NCBI RefSeq assembly: GCF_013403875.1
Contig: NZ_JACBNX010000004.1
Coordinates: forward strand, 306,001 to 370,000
Origin: Burkholderia guangdongensis
Lineage (GTDB): Bacteria > Pseudomonadota > Gammaproteobacteria > Burkholderiales > Burkholderiaceae
Direction of reading: 5' to 3'
DNA: 64,000 nt
Position numbers and translations under genes: made by a program
Shown: piece by piece, positions 23,930-33,784 of the stretch
How the letters are laid out: each line of letters starts with the position of its first letter
Numbering within the stretch: position 1 is the first letter of the stretch
The notes under the pieces: model-generated
What the model saw: only the letters and a program-made list of their open reading frames with translations
Database searches by the model: none
Told to the model about the DNA's origin: nothing

Positions 23930-25192
23930 ATGCAGGCATGGAAGCGGGGCGCGCTCGCGCTGAGCGCCTGGTGGACACTCGCGGCGCCGGCCGCGTTCGC
24001 GGCGGGCGAGCCGGTCAGGGTCGCGCTGATCGAAGGGATGTCCGGCCCGTTCGCGAACGCGGGCGCGGCGGTCGAGCGCAATCTGCGTTTCGGCGTCGAC
24101 GCGGTCAACGCGGCCGGCGGCGTGAAGCTGCGCGACGGCGCGCATCCGCTGGAGCTCGTCGTGCTCGACAGCAAGGGCAGCCCGGAAGAGGCGCTCGTGC
24201 AGCTGCGCGTGGCCGCGGATCGGCACATCGGCTTCGTCGCGCAGGGCAACAGCTCGGCTGTCGCGGCCGCGCTCGTCGCGGCGCTGGACAAGCAGAACGC
24301 GCGCAATCCGGACGACCGCATCGTGTTCCTCAACTATTCGGCCGACGATCCGGCGCTGACGAACGCGCGCTGCAGCTTCTGGCACTTCCGTTTCGACGCG
24401 CACGCCGGGATGCGGATGGCCGCGCTCGCGGACGTGATGGCGCGTGACCGGGCGCTGCACAAGGTCTATCTGCTGAACCAGGACTACAGCTTCGGCCACG
24501 ACGTCAGCACGCTCGCGCGCGATGCGCTCGCGCAGCGGCGGCCGGACGTCGCGGTGGTCGGCGACGAGTTCCATCCGATCGGCCGGATCAAGGATTTCTC
24601 GCCGTACGTCGCGAAGATCCGCGCGAGCGGCGCGGACGCCGTCGTGACCGGCAACTGGGGCAACGACCTGACGCTGCTCGTGAAGGCGGCGCGCGAGCAG
24701 GGGCTGAACACGAAGTTCTACACGTTCTACGGGAACAGCCTCGGCGCGCCGGCCGCGCTCGGCGACGCGGGCGTCGGGCGCGTCGTCGCGGTCGCGGACT
24801 GGCACCCGAACGCGGGCGGCGCGAAGTCGGACGCGTTCTACCATGCGTTCCGCACCCGCTTCCCGGCCGCGCAGGACGACTACCCGGTGCTGCGGATGAG
24901 CGAGATGATCGAGATGCTCGCGGCGGCGATGACGAAGGCGGGCACGGCCGATCCGGCTACGGTCGCGAAGGCGCTCGAAGTGCTGTCGTACGACGACGGC
25001 TTCCATCCGATGCGGATGCGCGCGCGGGACCACCAGGTGATCCAGCCCCTTTACGTGATGGAAATGGACAAGGCCGGCACGCCGGGCGTGCGCTTCGACA
25101 ACGAGGGCTCCGGCTACGGCTTTCGCACGGTGCTCGCGCTGGCGCCGCAGCAGACCGAGCTGCCGTCGACGTGCTCGATGACCCGCCCGTGA
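23930..25192 (+). CDS. ABC transporter substrate-binding protein, branched-chain amino acid type (HAAT family)
   Basis: 420 residues from ATG 23930. A Sec signal peptide (MQAWKRGALALSAWWTLAAPAAFA) precedes a type I periplasmic-binding fold: VRVALIEGMSGPFANAG, VELVVLDSKGSPEEALVQLR, FLNYSADDPALTN..CSFWHFRFDAHAGMR and LLNQDYSFGHD. Members bind Leu/Ile/Val, amides, urea or aromatic acids. No permease or ATPase genes adjoin, so it is an orphan binding protein. In-frame ATGs at 23891 and 23918 are less likely because a -10 element overlaps 23891. Confidence 0.85.
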   Translation: MQAWKRGALALSAWWTLAAPAAFAAGEPVRVALIEGMSGPFANAGAAVERNLRFGVDAVNAAGGVKLRDGAHPLELVVLDSKGSPEEALVQLRVAADRHIGFVAQGNSSAVAAALVAALDKQNARNPDDRIVFLNYSADDPALTNARCSFWHFRFDAHAGMRMAALADVMARDRALHKVYLLNQDYSFGHDVSTLARDALAQRRPDVAVVGDEFHPIGRIKDFSPYVAKIRASGADAVVTGNWGNDLTLLVKAAREQGLNTKFYTFYGNSLGAPAALGDAGVGRVVAVADWHPNAGGAKSDAFYHAFRTRFPAAQDDYPVLRMSEMIEMLAAAMTKAGTADPATVAKALEVLSYDDGFHPMRMRARDHQVIQPLYVMEMDKAGTPGVRFDNEGSGYGFRTVLALAPQQTELPSTCSMTRP

Positions 25193-25221
25193 CGGCTTGA
25201 TTAAGCCGCGTGTCGAAGTTG

Positions 25222-25230
25222 TGCTACAAT
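25222..25230 (+). promoter_or_regulatory. Extended -10 promoter of rpsO
   Basis: TGC-TACAAT (25222-25230), one mismatch from TATAAT with an extended -10 TGn. No good -35 at standard spacing. The transcript would start near 25237 and give a ~60-base leader before rpsO. Confidence 0.55.
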
Positions 25231-25299
25231 TCCGCCCTTGCTGTAATCACGGCACGGCCATTCTTCCGTGTCCGCCTGTCTAGTTAGAAAGGAAATCAA

Positions 25300-25569
25300 A
25301 TGTCTGTTGCTGATATCAAGAAGTCGGAAGTCGTTGCTCAGTTTGCTCGTGGCACGAACGACACGGGTTCGCCCGAAGTGCAGGTCGCGCTGCTGACCGC
25401 GCGCATCGTCGAACTCACGGGTCACTTCAAGACCCACGCGAAGGATCACCACAGCCGCCGCGGCCTGCTGCGCATGGTGAGCCGCCGCCGCAAGCTGCTC
25501 GACTACCTGAAGGGCAAGGATGCCGATCGTTACCGCGCGCTGATCGAGAAGCTGGGTCTGCGTAAGTAA
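25300..25569 (+). CDS. rpsO: 30S ribosomal protein S15
   Basis: 89 residues, exactly the bacterial length. Core S15 sequence is visible: [52 protein letters not shown], and LIEKLGLRK at the end. S15 is a primary 16S rRNA binder at the helix 20-22 junction that nucleates assembly of the 30S platform. AAAGGA precedes ATG 25300 by 7 bases. rpsO-pnp order is conserved, with a terminator between them here. Confidence 0.98.
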   Translation: MSVADIKKSEVVAQFARGTNDTGSPEVQVALLTARIVELTGHFKTHAKDHHSRRGLLRMVSRRRKLLDYLKGKDADRYRALIEKLGLRK

Positions 25570-25592
25570 CCGAGGCGGTTGCCTCCAGCAAG

Positions 25593-25633
25593 ATGCCTGT
25601 GTCAGCGTGCTGATGCAGGCATTTTGTTTTTGC
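25593..25633 (+). terminator. Terminator between rpsO and pnp
   Basis: ATGCCTG (25593-25599) pairs with CAGGCAT (25616-25622), and TCAGC with GCTGA inside, forming a long imperfect stem followed by TTTTGTTTTT. Some read-through to pnp would match the E. coli rpsO-pnp layout. Confidence 0.82.
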
Positions 25634-25713
25634 GCGGTGCGTCGCGTCGCACGCATCGCGGGCTGCAGGGCAGTCGTGCCCGGCAGCCCGAACGGCCGAT
25701 ACCGGGGTCAGGC

Positions 25714-25766
25714 TTTGTGTCATTCCAGCGCGTCGCGCGTCGCGTGCCGCGCTGGAATGGCATAAA
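25714..25766 (+). promoter_or_regulatory. Long hairpin in the pnp leader (candidate RNase III/PNPase autoregulation site)
   Basis: A 12-bp perfect stem (25721-25732 with 25748-25759) extends outward to about 19 bp (25714-25720 with 25760-25766, two T:G pairs), with a 15-base GC-rich loop that can pair partly with itself. It lies 93 bases before the pnp ATG. E. coli pnp mRNA has a comparable leader stem cut by RNase III, after which PNPase degrades the leader and represses its own expression. The same role here is inferred from position and length. No T-run follows, so it is not a terminator. Confidence 0.6.
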
Positions 25767-25858
25767 AAACACACCTCTCTCCGGGCGATCGGGCCGCTCC
25801 GCCGCCGTGCCGCCCGCCGGCGCGGCGCACGAAAACGTACGAATCCACAGGAGCAAGC

Positions 25859-28006
25859 ATGTCCATGTTCAACAAGGTCGTGAAAGAATTCCAATGGGGC
25901 CAGCACAAGGTGCGCCTCGAAACCGGTGAGATCGCCCGCCAGGCGAGCGGCGCCGTGATCGTCGACATCGAGGACACCGTCGTGCTCGCGACCGTCGTCG
26001 GCGCGAAGACCGCGAAGCCGGGCCAGGACTTCTTCCCGCTGACCGTCGATTACATCGAGAAGACCTACTCGGCCGGCAAGATCCCGGGCGGGTTCTTCCG
26101 CCGCGAAGGCCGTCCGTCCGAGCACGAGACGCTGACGTCGCGCCTGATCGACCGGCCGCTGCGTCCGCTGTTCCCGGAAGGCTACTACAACGAAGTGCAG
26201 GTCGTGATCCACGTGCTGTCCGTGAACCCGGAAATCCCGGCGGACATCCCCGCGCTGATCGGCGCGTCGGCCGCGCTCGCGGTGTCGGGCCTGCCGTTCA
26301 ACGGCCCGGTCGGCGCCGCGCGCGTCGCGTACCTGAACAACGCCTACGTGCTGAACCCGACGCGCGAGCAGATCAAGGCGTCGAGCCTCGATCTCGTTGT
26401 CGCGGGCACGGAGCGTGCGGTGCTGATGGTCGAATCGGAAGCCGACCAGCTGCCGGAAGACGTGATGCTCGGCGCGGTCGTGTTCGGCCACGAGCAGATG
26501 CAGATCGCGATCGACGCAATCCACGAGCTCGTGCGCGAAGGCGGCAAGCCGGAGTGGAACTGGCAGCCGGCGCCGAAGGACGAGGCGCTGAATGCACGCG
26601 TGACTGAAATCGCGCAACCCGAGCTGCTCGCGGCCTACCAGATCCGCGACAAGCAGGCACGTTCGACGAAGCTGAAGGAAGTGTACGCGGCGACGTCGAC
26701 GAAGCTGGAAGCGGACGCGCAGGCGGCCGGCACGGTCGCGGCGGACAAGGCGACCATCGGCAACATCCTGTTCGACCTCGAGGCGAAGATCGTCCGCTCG
26801 CAGATCCTGAACGGCGAGCCGCGCATCGACGGCCGCGACACGCGCACGGTGCGCCCGATCGAGATCCGCACGGGCGTGCTGCCGCGCACGCACGGCTCCG
26901 CGCTGTTCACGCGCGGCGAGACGCAGGCGCTCGTCGTCGCGACGCTCGGCACGCGGGGCGACGAGCAGATCATCGACGCGCTCGAAGGCGAGTACCGCGA
27001 GCGCTTCATGCTCCACTACAACATGCCGCCGTTCGCGACCGGCGAAACGGGCCGCGTCGGCTCGCCGAAGCGCCGTGAAATCGGCCACGGCCGTCTCGCG
27101 AAGCGTGCGCTCGTCAAGTGCCTGCCGGGCGCCGACGAGTTCGGTTACTCGATCCGCGTCGTGTCGGAAATCACCGAATCGAACGGTTCGTCGTCGATGG
27201 CGTCGGTGTGCGGCGGCTGCCTCGCGCTGATGGACGCCGGCGTGCCGATGAAGGCGCACGTCGCCGGCATCGCGATGGGCCTGATCCTCGAAGGCAACAA
27301 GTTCGCGGTGCTGACCGACATCCTCGGCGACGAAGATCACCTCGGCGACATGGACTTCAAGGTCGCGGGCACGGCGGAAGGCGTGACCGCGCTGCAGATG
27401 GACATCAAGATCCAGGGGATCACGAAGGAAATCATGCAGGTCGCGCTCGCGCAGGCGAAGGAAGGCCGCATGCACATCCTCGGCAAGATGACGGAGGCAG
27501 TCGCGGGCGTGAACACGCAGCTGTCCGAATTCGCGCCGCGCATGATCACGATCAAGATCAATCCGGAGAAGATCCGCGACGTGATCGGCAAGGGCGGCTC
27601 GGTGATCCGCGCGCTGACCGAAGAGACGGGCACGACGATCGACATCTCCGACGACGGCGTCGTGACGATCGCGAGCACGAACAGCGAAGGGATGGCCGAG
27701 GCGAAGAAGCGCATCGAGAACATCACGGCCGAGATCGAAGTCGGCCAGGTGTACGAGGGCACGGTGCTGAAGCTGCTCGATTTCGGCGCGATCGTGAACC
27801 TGCTGCCGGGCAAGGACGGCCTGCTGCACATCTCGGAAATCGTCAACGAGCGCGTGAAGGACATCAACGACTACCTGAAGGAAGGCCAGCAGGTGAAGGT
27901 CAAGGTGATCCAGACGGACGAGAAGGGCCGTGTGCGTTTGTCGGCGAAGGCGCTGCTGAACGAAGCGGCCGCCGCGGCCCACGCGGACACGCCGCCGCAG
28001 CAGTAA
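25859..28006 (+). CDS. pnp: Polynucleotide phosphorylase
   Basis: 715 residues. Two RNase PH domains (about 10-230 and 320-540; [27 protein letters not shown] and the catalytic [29 protein letters not shown]) flank an alpha-helical linker. A KH domain ([21 protein letters not shown]) and an S1 domain ([29 protein letters not shown]) form the C terminus. It catalyses phosphorolytic 3'-5' RNA decay. AGGAG precedes ATG 25859. The leader carries a long hairpin likely involved in autoregulation. Confidence 0.98.
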   Translation: MSMFNKVVKEFQWGQHKVRLETGEIARQASGAVIVDIEDTVVLATVVGAKTAKPGQDFFPLTVDYIEKTYSAGKIPGGFFRREGRPSEHETLTSRLIDRPLRPLFPEGYYNEVQVVIHVLSVNPEIPADIPALIGASAALAVSGLPFNGPVGAARVAYLNNAYVLNPTREQIKASSLDLVVAGTERAVLMVESEADQLPEDVMLGAVVFGHEQMQIAIDAIHELVREGGKPEWNWQPAPKDEALNARVTEIAQPELLAAYQIRDKQARSTKLKEVYAATSTKLEADAQAAGTVAADKATIGNILFDLEAKIVRSQILNGEPRIDGRDTRTVRPIEIRTGVLPRTHGSALFTRGETQALVVATLGTRGDEQIIDALEGEYRERFMLHYNMPPFATGETGRVGSPKRREIGHGRLAKRALVKCLPGADEFGYSIRVVSEITESNGSSSMASVCGGCLALMDAGVPMKAHVAGIAMGLILEGNKFAVLTDILGDEDHLGDMDFKVAGTAEGVTALQMDIKIQGITKEIMQVALAQAKEGRMHILGKMTEAVAGVNTQLSEFAPRMITIKINPEKIRDVIGKGGSVIRALTEETGTTIDISDDGVVTIASTNSEGMAEAKKRIENITAEIEVGQVYEGTVLKLLDFGAIVNLLPGKDGLLHISEIVNERVKDINDYLKEGQQVKVKVIQTDEKGRVRLSAKALLNEAAAAAHADTPPQQ

Positions 28007-28020
28007 GCGGGCGGTAACGG

Positions 28021-28056
28021 ACGGCCGGCTGCGCGAAAGCGCGCCGGCCGTTTTTT
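28021..28056 (+). terminator. Terminator after pnp
   Basis: ACGGCCGGC (28021-28029) pairs with 28043-28051, and inner GCGC (28031-28034) with GCGC (28039-28042), closing a GAAA tetraloop (one bulged T), followed by TTTTTT. Confidence 0.92.
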
Positions 28057-28101
28057 CTGTACGATCGGGGCGGCATCTTTCCCGACCCTGGAGCGACGCA
28101 G

Positions 28102-29121
28102 ATGAAAGTCATCGAAATCACCGAATTCGGCGGGCCCGACGTGCTGAAGCTCGCGGAGCGTCCGCGCCCCGAGCCGAAGCGCGGCGAAGTCCTGATCAAG
28201 GTGGCGGCGTCGGGCATCAACCGCCCGGACGTGTTCCAGCGCAAGGGCGCGTATGCGCCGCCGCCGGGCGCGTCGGATCTGCCCGGCCTCGAGGTGGCGG
28301 GCGAGATCGTCGGCGGCGATCTCGGCGATGCCGCACTGAACCCGTTCGGCCTGAAGCTCGGCGATCGCGTGTGCGCGCTGCTCGCGGGCGGCGGCTATGC
28401 GGAATACGCGGTTGCGCCGCTGCCGCAGTGCCTGCCGGTGCCGGCCGGGTTGTCCGACGTCGAGGCGGCCTCGCTGCCGGAGACGTTCTTCACGGTCTGG
28501 AGCAACGTGTTCGACCGCGCGCAGCTCGGCGCGGGCGAAGGTGGCGCGCAGGAGACGCTGCTCGTGCAGGGCGGCTCGAGCGGGATCGGCGTGACCGCGA
28601 TCCAGATCGCGCATGCGCTCGGCTTTCGCGTGCTCGCGACCGCGGGCAGCGAGGACAAGTGCCGCGCGTGCGAAACGCTCGGCGCGGAACGCGCGATCAA
28701 CTACAAGACCGAGGATTTCGTCGAAGTGGTGAAGGCGCTGACGCACGATCGCGGCGTCGACGTGATTCTCGACATGGTCGCCGGTTCCTATGTGCCGCGC
28801 GAGCTGTCGGCGCTCGCGGACGGCGGCCGCCTCGTGATCATCGCGCTGCTCGGCGGTGCGAAGGCCGAGATCAACCTGAACGAGATTCTGCGCCGCCGGC
28901 TGACGGTGACGGGCTCGACGCTGCGTCCGCGCCCGGTCGAGTTCAAGGCGCGCATCGCCGCGCAGCTCGAGGCGCGCGTATGGCCGCTGCTCGCCAACGG
29001 GCACATCAAGCCGGTGATCTACCGCACGCTGCCGGCCGCGCAGGCCGCGGATGCGCACGCGCTGATGGAAAGCGGCGAGCACATCGGCAAGATCGTGCTC
29101 GATTGGGGCGCGAACACGTGA
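28102..29121 (+). CDS. NAD(P)H quinone oxidoreductase, zinc-independent MDR family (PIG3-like)
   Basis: 339 residues. MDR fold: an N-terminal GroES-like domain (GEVLIKVAASGINRPDVFQRKGAYAPPPGASDLPGLEVAGEI) and a C-terminal Rossmann domain with the nucleotide motif VQGGSSGIGVTAIQIA. There are no zinc ligands, as in quinone oxidoreductases. The pattern matches the PIG3/QorA branch that reduces o-quinones with NADPH. SD GGAG precedes ATG 28102. It is a single gene between the pnp terminator and the tpiA promoter. Confidence 0.9.
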   Translation: MKVIEITEFGGPDVLKLAERPRPEPKRGEVLIKVAASGINRPDVFQRKGAYAPPPGASDLPGLEVAGEIVGGDLGDAALNPFGLKLGDRVCALLAGGGYAEYAVAPLPQCLPVPAGLSDVEAASLPETFFTVWSNVFDRAQLGAGEGGAQETLLVQGGSSGIGVTAIQIAHALGFRVLATAGSEDKCRACETLGAERAINYKTEDFVEVVKALTHDRGVDVILDMVAGSYVPRELSALADGGRLVIIALLGGAKAEINLNEILRRRLTVTGSTLRPRPVEFKARIAAQLEARVWPLLANGHIKPVIYRTLPAAQAADAHALMESGEHIGKIVLDWGANT

Positions 29122-29145
29122 CCGGCGATGCTTGACAGCTCCGGT

Positions 29146-29175
29146 TTGACCGGTTCAAGACGGGCGCAGTAAAAT
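29146..29175 (+). promoter_or_regulatory. Promoter of tpiA
   Basis: TTGACC (29146-29151), an 18-base spacer and TAAAAT (29170-29175). The -35 lies inside a short inverted repeat CCGGT-TTG-ACCGG (29141-29153), which could be an operator. Confidence 0.6.
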
Positions 29176-29243
29176 CGCGGGTTTGCTTCGCCAGATGAAT
29201 CCCGACGGCCGGTTTCCGGTTCGTCCATGACGAGACAAACACG

Positions 29244-29999
29244 ATGTCGAAACAAAGAACGAAGCGGGTGATCGGCAACTGGAAGATGCACGGTCGCCTG
29301 GCCGCCAACGTGGCGTTGCTGAACGAAGTGGTGCAGGGCGCGGGCCCGGTGCCGGCCGGCACGGCGATCGGCGTGTGCGTGCCGTTCCCGTATCTCGCGC
29401 AGGTTCAGCAGCAGCTCGACGGCAGCCGCGTCGCGTGGGGCGCGCAGGATGTGTCCGCGCACGAGCAGGGCGCATACACCGGCGAAGTCGCCGCGGCGAT
29501 GGTCGCGGAGTTCGGCGCGCGGTATGCGATCGTCGGCCATTCGGAGCGCCGCGCGTATCACGGCGAGCGCAGCGAAGTCGTCGCGCAGAAGGCGCTGCGT
29601 GCGCTTTCTGCCGGGCTCACGCCGGTCGTCTGCGTCGGCGAGACGCTCGACGAGCGCGAAGCCGGCGCGACCGAGCGCGTCGTCGGCGCGCAGCTCGACG
29701 CGGTGCTCGATGCGATGACGGCCGAGCAGGTTGCGAGCATCGTCGTCGCGTACGAGCCGGTCTGGGCGATCGGCACCGGCAAGAGCGCGACGGCCGGGCA
29801 GGCGCAGCAGGTGCACGCGTTCCTGCGCGCGCGGCTCGCGGCGAAGGGCGCGCCGGACGTGTCGCTGCTGTACGGCGGCAGCGTGAAGCCGGACAACGCG
29901 GTCGAGCTGTTCGCGCAGCCCGACATCGACGGCGGCCTGATCGGCGGCGCGGCGCTGAAGGCCGAGGATTTTCTGGCGATCTGCCGGGCCGCGAACTGA
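29244..29999 (+). CDS. tpiA: Triosephosphate isomerase
   Basis: 251 residues, a normal TIM barrel. Catalytic residues are in place: the N-terminal NWKM (Lys14), IVGHSERR (electrophilic His), and [15 protein letters not shown] (catalytic Glu with flexible loop 6), then YGGSVKPDN binding phosphate. It interconverts glyceraldehyde 3-phosphate and dihydroxyacetone phosphate. It is followed after 70 bases by secG, the order found in many Proteobacteria. Confidence 0.97.
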   Translation: MSKQRTKRVIGNWKMHGRLAANVALLNEVVQGAGPVPAGTAIGVCVPFPYLAQVQQQLDGSRVAWGAQDVSAHEQGAYTGEVAAAMVAEFGARYAIVGHSERRAYHGERSEVVAQKALRALSAGLTPVVCVGETLDEREAGATERVVGAQLDAVLDAMTAEQVASIVVAYEPVWAIGTGKSATAGQAQQVHAFLRARLAAKGAPDVSLLYGGSVKPDNAVELFAQPDIDGGLIGGAALKAEDFLAICRAAN

Positions 30000-30069
30000 G
30001 CGGCGCGGCGCGTATTGAACCATTGCGGCGGCGGTGAAAACCGCGCGCCGATTCAACCGGGTGAGTGTG

Positions 30070-30474
30070 ATGCTGTTACTGAAGACGTTGATTATTGTGG
30101 TGCAGGTGCTGGCTGCGCTGGGTGTGATTGGTCTCGTGCTGCTCCAGCACGGCAAGGGCGCGGACATGGGCGCCGCGTTCGGCAGCGGCGCGTCCGGCAG
30201 CCTGTTCGGCGCGACCGGCTCCGCGAACTTTCTGTCGCGCATGACGGCGGTGCTCGCGACGGTCTTCTTCATCGCGACGCTCGCGCTGACGTATCTCGGT
30301 TCGTACAAGTCGCAGGTGTCGGCGGGCGTGCTCGGCGCGGCCGCGCCGGCGCCGGCCTCCGTGGTGGTGGCTTCGGGCACGCCGGCCGCATCCGCGCCTG
30401 CCGTCGCGGCGTCGGCTGTGGCCGCATCGGCTGCATCGGCCGTGAGCGCGCCGGGGCAGAGCGTTCCGAAGTAA
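30070..30474 (+). CDS. secG: SecG, protein-export membrane subunit
   Basis: 134 residues. Two TM helices (about 3-23 and 55-75) and the GKGADMGAAFGSGASGSLFGATGSANFLSR cytoplasmic loop are diagnostic of SecG. It stabilises SecYEG during SecA-driven translocation. The C-terminal 50 residues are an Ala/Ser/Pro/Val-rich tail, longer than in E. coli and common in Burkholderia. The start is taken at ATG 30070, where MLLLKTLIIVVQVL begins the first helix; an upstream GTG (30061) is in frame. It is separated from tpiA by 70 bases and probably co-transcribed with it. Confidence 0.93.
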   Translation: MLLLKTLIIVVQVLAALGVIGLVLLQHGKGADMGAAFGSGASGSLFGATGSANFLSRMTAVLATVFFIATLALTYLGSYKSQVSAGVLGAAAPAPASVVVASGTPAASAPAVAASAVAASAASAVSAPGQSVPK

Positions 30475-30500
30475 AAAGTTAAAAAAAATCGCGTTTGTGC

Positions 30501-30529
30501 GTTGAACAAATTCTGGAGCCGGGTTAGAA
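30501..30529 (+). promoter_or_regulatory. Promoter of tRNA-Leu(GAG)
   Basis: TTGAAC (30501-30506), a 17-base spacer and TAGAAT (30524-30529), each one or two mismatches from consensus. The predicted start near 30536 gives a 50-base 5' leader. Confidence 0.75.
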
Positions 30530-30585
30530 TTTAATTCTTGAAGCGATTCGCGGGATGCACAAAAACTTCCCGGGTTGCATGCAGT

Positions 30586-30670
30586 GCCGACGTGGTGAAA
30601 TTGGTAGACACGCTATCTTGAGGGGGTAGTGGCGAAAGCTGTGCGAGTTCGAGTCTCGCCGTCGGCACCA
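30586..30670 (+). tRNA. tRNA-Leu (anticodon GAG)
   Basis: 85 bases including an encoded CCA (30668-30670). The acceptor stem is GCCGACG (30586-30592) with CGTCGGC (30660-30666), discriminator A. The D-arm has GGTGAAATTGGTAGACACG, the anticodon stem CTATC/GGTAG closes a TTGAGGG loop with anticodon GAG, a long variable arm is present as required for class II tRNA-Leu, and the T-arm has GTTCGAGTC. It decodes CTC and CTT. Confidence 0.97.
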
Positions 30671-30680
30671 AAGTTACTCA

Positions 30681-30711
30681 ATGCCAGCCGCTTCACGTGG
30701 CTGGCATTTTT
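30681..30711 (+). terminator. Terminator after tRNA-Leu
   Basis: ATGCCAGCC (30681-30689) pairs perfectly with GGCTGGCAT (30699-30707), loop GCTTCACGT, followed by TTTTT. Confidence 0.92.
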
Positions 30712-30780
30712 CATTTCTGGGCCTGGCTTGCGGTTGTCTTGCATTGCCCTGCAGTCCGAAATGATCTCTACCTCCGGAAG

Positions 30781-30789
30781 TGGTATGCT
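30781..30789 (+). promoter_or_regulatory. Candidate promoter of the nuo operon
   Basis: Extended -10 TGG-TATGCT (30781-30789), with no good -35. It lies 35 bases before the nuoA start, downstream of the tRNA terminator, and is the best candidate for the operon promoter within the 112-base gap. Confidence 0.45.
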
Positions 30790-30823
30790 CCGGACGCTCA
30801 GAACCAACCGATAGAGGATAGCC

Positions 30824-31183
30824 TTGAACCTCGCAGCCTATTACCCCGTCTTGTTGTTCCTCCTCGTGGGCACTGGTTTAGGTATAGCGCTGGTCAGCAT
30901 CGGCAAACTTCTCGGTCCCAGCAGGCCCGACGTCGACAAGAACTCGCCTTACGAGTGCGGCTTCGAAGCGTTCGAAGACGCGCGCATGAAGTTCGACGTG
31001 CGCTACTACCTCGTCGCCATCCTGTTCATCATCTTCGATCTCGAAACCGCGTTCCTGTTTCCGTGGGGTGTCGCCCTGCGCGACATCGGCTGGCCGGGCT
31101 TCATCTCGATGATGATTTTTCTGCTCGAATTCCTGCTGGGCTTTGCCTATATCTGGAAGAAAGGCGGCCTCGACTGGGAGTGA
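30824..31183 (+). CDS. nuoA: NADH-quinone oxidoreductase subunit A
   Basis: 119 residues with three TM helices. YECGFEAF (residues 43-50) in the loop between helices 1 and 2, and [14 protein letters not shown] (with acidic residues in TM2), are the family signatures. NuoA sits at the junction of the membrane arm and the Q site. Translation starts at TTG 30824 with AGAGGA five bases upstream. It is the first gene of the 14-gene complex I operon. Confidence 0.96.
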   Translation: MNLAAYYPVLLFLLVGTGLGIALVSIGKLLGPSRPDVDKNSPYECGFEAFEDARMKFDVRYYLVAILFIIFDLETAFLFPWGVALRDIGWPGFISMMIFLLEFLLGFAYIWKKGGLDWE

Positions 31184-31245
31184 TGGGCTAATCGCCGATT
31201 TGCATGGGCGGCCGTGCCGCGTCGCCCGTCTGGAGTGGAAAGCAA

Positions 31246-31725
31246 ATGAGTATCGAAGGGGTCTTGAAGGAAGGGTTTGTCACCACCACGGCTGACAAGC
31301 TGATCAACTGGACGCGTACCGGCTCGCTGTGGCCGATGACGTTCGGGCTCGCGTGTTGCGCCGTCGAGATGATGCATGCGGGCGCGGCCCGCTACGATCT
31401 GGACCGGTTCGGCGTCGTGTTCCGCCCGAGTCCGCGCCAGTCCGACGTGATGATCGTCGCCGGCACGCTCTGCAACAAGATGGCGCCCGCGCTGCGCCGC
31501 GTGTACGACCAGATGGCCGAGCCGCGCTGGGTGATCTCGATGGGCTCGTGCGCGAACGGCGGCGGGTACTACCATTACTCGTATTCGGTGGTGCGGGGCT
31601 GCGACCGGATCGTGCCGGTCGACGTCTACGTGCCGGGCTGTCCGCCGACCGCCGAGGCGCTGGTCTATGGCGTGATCCAGCTTCAGGCGAAGATCCGCCG
31701 GACCAACACCATCGCCCGTCAATAA
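31246..31725 (+). CDS. nuoB: NADH-quinone oxidoreductase subunit B
   Basis: 159 residues. Ligands of the N2 [4Fe-4S] cluster: adjacent Cys37-Cys38 (ACCAVEMM), Cys102 (GSCANGGG) and Cys132 (PGCPP). N2 passes electrons to quinone. The tandem Cys pair is a hallmark of NuoB. ATG 31246 is preceded by GGAAAG; an in-frame ATG at 31204 would add 14 non-conserved residues. Confidence 0.97.
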   Translation: MSIEGVLKEGFVTTTADKLINWTRTGSLWPMTFGLACCAVEMMHAGAARYDLDRFGVVFRPSPRQSDVMIVAGTLCNKMAPALRRVYDQMAEPRWVISMGSCANGGGYYHYSYSVVRGCDRIVPVDVYVPGCPPTAEALVYGVIQLQAKIRRTNTIARQ

Positions 31726-31746
31726 AGCCCCGAGCCTCCCCCCAAT

Positions 31747-32349
31747 ATGGCAAGCAAAATCGAGACCCTCAAAGCGAACCTCGAAGCCGCGCTCGGCGCG
31801 CGCGTGGTGAGCCTCACCGAAGCGGTCGGTGAACTGACGCTCGTCGTGAAGGCGAGTGACTACCTCGACGTCGCGACCATGCTGCGCGACGATCCGAAGC
31901 TGCGTTTCGAGCAACTGATCGATCTGTGCGGCGTCGACTACCAGACGTACGGCGAAGGTGCGTACGACGGCCCGCGCTTCGCGGCCGTGTCGCACCTGCT
32001 GTCGGTGACGAACAACTGGCGCCTGCGCCTGCGCGCGTTCGCGCCCGACGACGATCTGCCGATCGTCGCATCGCTGGTCGACGTGTGGAATTCCGCGAAC
32101 TGGTACGAGCGCGAGGCGTTCGACCTGTACGGGATCGTGTTCGAGGGCCATCCGGACCTGCGCCGCATCCTGACCGACTACGGCTTCATCGGTCACCCGT
32201 TCCGCAAGGATTTCCCGGTATCCGGCTACGTCGAAATGCGTTACGACCCGGAAGAGAAGCGCGTCGTGTACCAGCCGGTGACGATCGAGCCGCGCGAAAT
32301 CACGCCGCGCGTGATCCGCGAGGATCGCTATGGCGGTCTGAACCATTAA
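31747..32349 (+). CDS. nuoC: NADH-quinone oxidoreductase subunit C
   Basis: 200 residues, the 30-kDa peripheral-arm subunit. Motifs: [12 protein letters not shown], and the highly conserved [40 protein letters not shown]. It contacts NuoD and NuoB near the Q cavity. NuoC and NuoD are separate here (fused in E. coli). The gap to nuoD is 13 bases. Confidence 0.97.
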   Translation: MASKIETLKANLEAALGARVVSLTEAVGELTLVVKASDYLDVATMLRDDPKLRFEQLIDLCGVDYQTYGEGAYDGPRFAAVSHLLSVTNNWRLRLRAFAPDDDLPIVASLVDVWNSANWYEREAFDLYGIVFEGHPDLRRILTDYGFIGHPFRKDFPVSGYVEMRYDPEEKRVVYQPVTIEPREITPRVIREDRYGGLNH

Positions 32350-32362
32350 GAGGGCGTCAGTC

Positions 32363-33616
32363 ATGGCAGAAATCAAGAACTACACGCTCAACTTCGGCCC
32401 GCAGCACCCGGCAGCGCACGGCGTGCTGCGCCTCGTGCTCGAGCTCGACGGCGAAGTGATCCAGCGCGCCGATCCGCACATCGGCCTGCTGCACCGCGCG
32501 ACCGAGAAGCTCGCCGAAACCAAGACCTTCATCCAGTCCGTGCCGTACATGGACCGTCTCGACTACGTGTCGATGATGGTCAACGAGCACGGCTACGTGC
32601 TCGCGATCGAAAAGCTGCTCGGCATCGATGTGCCCGAGCGCGCGCAGTACATCCGCGTGCTGTTCGACGAAATCACGCGCGTGCTGAACCACCTGATGTG
32701 GATCGGCGCGCACGCGCTCGACGTCGGCGCGATGGCGGTGTTCCTGTACGCGTTCCGCGAGCGCGAGGATCTGATGGACGTGTACGAGGCGGTGTCCGGC
32801 GCGCGGATGCACGCGGCGTACTACCGCCCGGGCGGCGTCTATCGCGACCTGCCTGACGCCATGCCGCAATACAAGGCGTCGAAGATTCGCAACGAGCGCG
32901 CACTCGCGAAGATGAACGAGGTGCGCTCGGGCTCGGTGCTCGACTTCATCGACGATTTCTTCACGCGCTTCCCGAAGTGCGTCGACGAATACGAAACGCT
33001 CCTGACCGACAACCGGATCTGGAAGCAGCGTCTCGTCGGCATCGGCGTGGTGAGCCCGGAGCGCGCGCTGCAGCTCGGCCTCACCGGCCCGATGATCCGC
33101 GGCTCGGGCATCGCGTGGGATCTGCGCAAGAAGCAGCCGTACGAAGTGTACGATCGCCTCGATTTCGACGTGCCGGTCGGCGTGAACGGCGACTGCTACG
33201 ACCGTTATCTGGTGCGCGTCGAGGAAATGCGTCAGTCGGTTCGTATCGCGAAACAATGTATTGAGTGGCTCCGCAAGAATCCGGGCCCGGTGATGACGGA
33301 CAATCACAAGGTTGCGCCGCCGTCGCGCGTCGGCATGAAGACGAACATGGAGGATCTGATCCACCATTTCAAGCTCTTCACCGAAGGTTTTCACGTGCCG
33401 GAAGGCGAGGCGTACGCGGCGGTCGAGCATCCGAAGGGCGAATTCGGCATCTATCTGGTGTCGGACGGCGCGAACAAGCCGTACCGCCTGAAGATTCGCG
33501 CGCCGGGCTACGCGCATCTGGCGGCGCTCGACGAAATGGCCCGCGGCCACATGATCGCCGACGCGGTCACGATCATCGGCACGCAGGATATCGTGTTCGG
33601 CGAGATCGATCGCTAA
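32363..33616 (+). CDS. nuoD: NADH-quinone oxidoreductase subunit D
   Basis: 417 residues, the 49-kDa subunit related to the [NiFe] hydrogenase large subunit but without Ni ligands. [14 protein letters not shown], the quinone-site His loop, is at the N terminus, and [23 protein letters not shown] at the C terminus. It shapes the quinone-binding pocket with NuoB. The 168-base gap after it contains a GC hairpin (GCCGCCCG/CGGGCGGC, 33631-33651) without a T-run. Confidence 0.97.
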   Translation: MAEIKNYTLNFGPQHPAAHGVLRLVLELDGEVIQRADPHIGLLHRATEKLAETKTFIQSVPYMDRLDYVSMMVNEHGYVLAIEKLLGIDVPERAQYIRVLFDEITRVLNHLMWIGAHALDVGAMAVFLYAFREREDLMDVYEAVSGARMHAAYYRPGGVYRDLPDAMPQYKASKIRNERALAKMNEVRSGSVLDFIDDFFTRFPKCVDEYETLLTDNRIWKQRLVGIGVVSPERALQLGLTGPMIRGSGIAWDLRKKQPYEVYDRLDFDVPVGVNGDCYDRYLVRVEEMRQSVRIAKQCIEWLRKNPGPVMTDNHKVAPPSRVGMKTNMEDLIHHFKLFTEGFHVPEGEAYAAVEHPKGEFGIYLVSDGANKPYRLKIRAPGYAHLAALDEMARGHMIADAVTIIGTQDIVFGEIDR

Positions 33617-33784
33617 TGGTTGCGCCGCCCGCGTGCCGGGCGGCGAGCAGTAAGTCACAGGCGAAAGCGCGCTGAACCGGCGCGGCTTCGCGAGCTGTCA
33701 AACAGTGAGCGCCAGGTCTGTCGTGCCCGCATCGCGTGCGGCAGGTTGTTCGTTCGGTAGGAATTGAAAGAGTCGTGTCTGAAA

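Noticed and set aside
25193..25208. Small hairpin CGGCTT-GATT-AAGCCG before rpsO
   Set aside because: 6-bp stem without a T-run, too short to call a terminator for the binding protein gene.
33617..33784. 168-base gap between nuoD and nuoE, considered for a missing gene or internal terminator
   Set aside because: Only a short GC hairpin without T-run is visible, and no conserved reading frame; the operon is taken as continuous.
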